A stretch of 6,786 bases of DNA from NCBI GenBank assembly GCA_035574455.1, contig DATLYT010000182.1, forward strand, positions 1 through 6,786, read 5' to 3'. The position numbers and the translations under genes are program-made. The first letter of the stretch is position 1. The number at the start of each line of letters is the position of its first letter. Source of the stretch: DATLYT01 sp035574455 (GTDB lineage: Bacteria > Bacteroidota > Ignavibacteria > UBA10030). The notes under the pieces are model-generated. The model made no database searches. It saw only the letters and a program-made list of their open reading frames with translations, and was not told the origin of the DNA. Positions 5,132 to 6,786 of the stretch are shown here, in pieces.

Positions 5132-5677
5132 TCAAGGAAGGAGTATTGCACAAGCCACGACAGTCGTCCAGATACCGTCCTTGTGCCCTTCTGCCGATTG
5201 GGTGACGTTATAGGTCTTCACGATCTTGCCGCTCATTTTGTACTGTTTCTCACGTTCGTCCCATGCAATGTCGGGATCGAACTCCACTCCCAGTGTCGTG
5301 GCAAGCATCGTTGCAGCAAGGTCCTCGGCATACTCACCCGCCTTTTCGTCGGTTTCCCCGTACGGGTGGTGTTCCGACAGGTATCCGTATTGGTTGGGGT
5401 CGGCGGGTTGAGCCACGCCAATCGACGCGGCGATCAGGCGATTCGGCTCGTTGGTTGAGTTCCGAGCCATGACGGCAAAGGTGATCTGGCCCGGCTGCAA
5501 AAGCTTCAGTCCCTCCTCGGCGGATATTCGTTTGCAATTGGGAGGGTAGATGCTCGATACGGTCACGAGATTGCACTTTTCGATGCGTGCATCCCGGAGC
5601 GCAAGTTCGAACGACTGCAAGTAATCCTTGTGTCGTCCGACTCCTTTAGTAAAGAACATCTTTGTGGGGACGTACAA
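5132..5677 (-). CDS. pdaD: Pyruvoyl-dependent arginine decarboxylase
   Basis: The enzyme converts arginine to agmatine and CO2 with a protein-derived pyruvoyl group instead of pyridoxal phosphate, the first step of the agmatine route to polyamines. The 181-aa proenzyme has the self-cleavage site in TVSSIYPP. Cleavage is expected between Ser41 and Ser42, with Ser42 becoming the pyruvoyl residue at the start of the alpha chain and residues 1-41 forming the beta chain. Other family segments are FFTKGVG (8-14), RNSTNEPNRLIAASIGVA (72-89) and QYGYLSEHHPYGET (96-109). The SEHH region may hold the acid Glu, but I assign that only tentatively. It resembles the bacterial Chlorobi/Chlamydia type rather than the shorter Methanocaldococcus enzyme. 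The start is TTG at 5677, chosen because GGAGGT lies 8 nt upstream; the next in-frame ATG (5659) is 26 nt from that site. It lies 46 nt after tyrS and is probably co-transcribed with it. Confidence 0.95.
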   Translation of the reverse strand: MYVPTKMFFTKGVGRHKDYLQSFELALRDARIEKCNLVTVSSIYPPNCKRISAEEGLKLLQPGQITFAVMARNSTNEPNRLIAASIGVAQPADPNQYGYLSEHHPYGETDEKAGEYAEDLAATMLATTLGVEFDPDIAWDEREKQYKMSGKIVKTYNVTQSAEGHKDGIWTTVVACAILLP

Positions 5678-5685
5678 TTCTTGAT

Positions 5686-5691
5686 ACCTCC
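5686..5691 (-). promoter_or_regulatory. Shine-Dalgarno fixing a TTG start for pdaD
   Basis: On the minus strand GGAGGT precedes the TTG at 5677-5675 with 8 nt between them. This is the strongest ribosome-binding site in the window and argues for a non-ATG start. Confidence 0.8.
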
Positions 5692-5723
5692 GTTCGCTAA
5701 TTGATTGATGTTGATGATGTTTC

Positions 5724-6786
5724 TTATGCCCGCTTAACTTTCATGAACTTTCGCTTCCCGACTTTGAGGATCACATCGCCAAGAATTTCAACGACAGCTT
5801 TGTCGTCCGTGATCCTCTCGTTGTTGACGCTTACGGCTCCCTGAACGATCATCCTGCGTGCCTCCGCTCGTGACGAGACCAGCTGTGTTGTTGTCAGCAG
5901 GTCAACAATTCCAATCTTCCCATCGGGCGGCGAGACGACAGTCTCAGGCAACTCGTCCGGCACATCCTTTTTTACGAAGATCCGATCGAACTCCTCCTCA
6001 GCTGCAAGCGCCGCCTCTGCACTATGATACAATGTGACCAGTTCTCTTGCAAGACGTCTCTTGAGATCCCGCGGATTGACACTTCCGTCCTCGAGGGCTT
6101 GCTTGATCTGCTCCAGCTCCCGGGCACTGACATTCGTCGTCAGCAAGAAATAATCGTAGATGAGCTTGTCGGGGATCGAAAGCGTCTTGCCGTAGATTTC
6201 CCGTGCGGGCTCGTTGATGCCGATGTAGTTGCCGAGGGACTTGCTCATTTTTTCCACGCCGTCGGTTCCCACAAGAATCGGGAGCGTGATGGCAACTTGC
6301 GGCTCCATGTTGTACTCCCGCTGAATGTCTCTTCCCACCAGGAGATTGAATTTTTGGTCCGTTCCGCCCAGTTCGATGTCCGCCTCGACGGCAACCGAAT
6401 CCATTGCCTGCGCGAGGGGGTAGAGCAACTCATGAATGCTGATCGGTTCGCCGGCCTTGTAACGAGTTTCGAAATCGTCTCGTTCAAGCATACGAGCTAC
6501 CGTGTACTTGCTCGCAAGGGCGATCACATCCGCAAAGCTCATTTTCCCCAGCCACTCGGAGTTGTAGAGCATCTGGATCTTTTTTGTGGAGAGGATCTTG
6601 GTGGCTTGCTCGAAGTACGTCTGTCCGTTGCGGCGAGTCTCTTCTAACGAGAGAGGGGGGCGCGTCTTGCTTCTGCCGGAGGGGTCGCCGATCATCGCGG
6701 TGAAGTCCCCGACAATCAGAATTGCCTGATGTCCAAGGTCCTGGAAGTGCCGCAGTTTGCGAAGAACAACAGAATGTCCGAGATGA
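5724..6786 (-). CDS. tyrS: Tyrosyl-tRNA synthetase (5' end cut off by window edge)
   Basis: This class I aminoacyl-tRNA synthetase charges tRNA-Tyr in the cytosol. The frame is open to the right edge, and the first full codons (from 6785) read HLGH, the class I HIGH-type signature. The true start therefore lies outside the window, about 40-45 residues upstream; the ATG at 6695 is internal. In partial numbering, the Rossmann segment continues with VGDFTAMIGDPSGR (25-38). LGGTDQKFN (139-147) marks the tyrosine-binding/dimer region, KMSKS (179-183, bases 6251-6237) is the ATP-binding loop, and an S4 RNA-binding domain occupies about 289-353, including SRAEARRMI and GAVSVN. The 353 visible residues suggest a full length near 400. 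The LGGTDQKFN form resembles the longer TyrRS subtype (B. subtilis TyrZ, Haemophilus) rather than E. coli TyrS, by recollection. pdaD follows on the same strand. Confidence 0.97.
   Translation of the reverse strand, partial: HLGHSVVLRKLRHFQDLGHQAILIVGDFTAMIGDPSGRSKTRPPLSLEETRRNGQTYFEQATKILSTKKIQMLYNSEWLGKMSFADVIALASKYTVARMLERDDFETRYKAGEPISIHELLYPLAQAMDSVAVEADIELGGTDQKFNLLVGRDIQREYNMEPQVAITLPILVGTDGVEKMSKSLGNYIGINEPAREIYGKTLSIPDKLIYDYFLLTTNVSARELEQIKQALEDGSVNPRDLKRRLARELVTLYHSAEAALAAEEEFDRIFVKKDVPDELPETVVSPPDGKIGIVDLLTTTQLVSSRAEARRMIVQGAVSVNNERITDDKAVVEILGDVILKVGKRKFMKVKRA

Noticed and set aside
5701..5720. Short TTGATGATG-like repeats between tyrS and pdaD, considered as a microsatellite.
   Set aside because: There are only a few degenerate units in a 46-nt spacer, too short and irregular to count as a repeat element.
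6024..6647. A 207-codon plus-strand open frame antisense to tyrS.
   Set aside because: Its translation mirrors the conserved tyrS codons, and no ribosome site or motif is visible.

Overview
The window reads as ordinary, gene-dense bacterial chromosome (about 50-55% G+C by eye). It holds eight protein genes, three strong intrinsic terminators and one sizeable intergenic region. I see no tRNA, rRNA, CRISPR array, insertion sequence or phage gene. The best guess for the organism is a member of the Bacteroidota/Chlorobiota (FCB) group, such as Ignavibacteria, Kapabacteria or a relative. The reasons are a stand-alone atpD-atpC pair closed by its own terminator, a bacterial-type pyruvoyl-dependent arginine decarboxylase (familiar from Chlorobi and Chlamydiae), and a possible Bacteroidota-type TTG/TAnnTTTG promoter. 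This placement is inference, not proof.

Layout, left to right. (1) 1-1762, + strand: the 3' part of atpD (F1 beta subunit) and complete atpC (epsilon subunit), ended by a hairpin-plus-T-run terminator at 1791-1827. (2) 1845-4056, + strand: a compact three-gene unit of manC (mannose-1-phosphate guanylyltransferase), a short RlpA-like DPBB protein whose start codon lies inside the end of manC, and an unusual RpiB-family sugar-phosphate isomerase whose Shine-Dalgarno sequence overlaps the rlpA stop codon. A terminator follows at 4086-4115. (3) 4116-4322: an AT-rich regulatory region with a two-copy imperfect direct repeat of about 40 bp and a candidate promoter. (4) 4323-5069, + strand: a lipoprotein lytic transglycosylase of the SLT/GH23 family, ended by a terminator at 5096-5126. 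(5) 5132-6786, - strand: tyrS (tyrosyl-tRNA synthetase, start cut off by the right edge), then pdaD (pyruvoyl-dependent arginine decarboxylase) 46 nt downstream. This pair converges on the transglycosylase gene.

How the genes fit together. atpD and atpC make the catalytic and inhibitory subunits of F1. manC, rlpA and the transglycosylase all concern the cell envelope: GDP-mannose for surface glycans, and peptidoglycan cleavage. pdaD starts agmatine/polyamine synthesis from arginine, and tyrS serves translation.

The most interesting item is the RpiB-like protein. It carries an N-terminal extension of about 75 residues resembling the start of EutQ-type microcompartment proteins, and in its active site the usual catalytic Cys and nearby Thr are replaced by Asp and Ala. 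It may belong to a divergent isomerase subfamily, perhaps linked to sugar-phosphate bacterial microcompartments, although no shell gene lies in this window. No clearly new multi-gene system is visible here.
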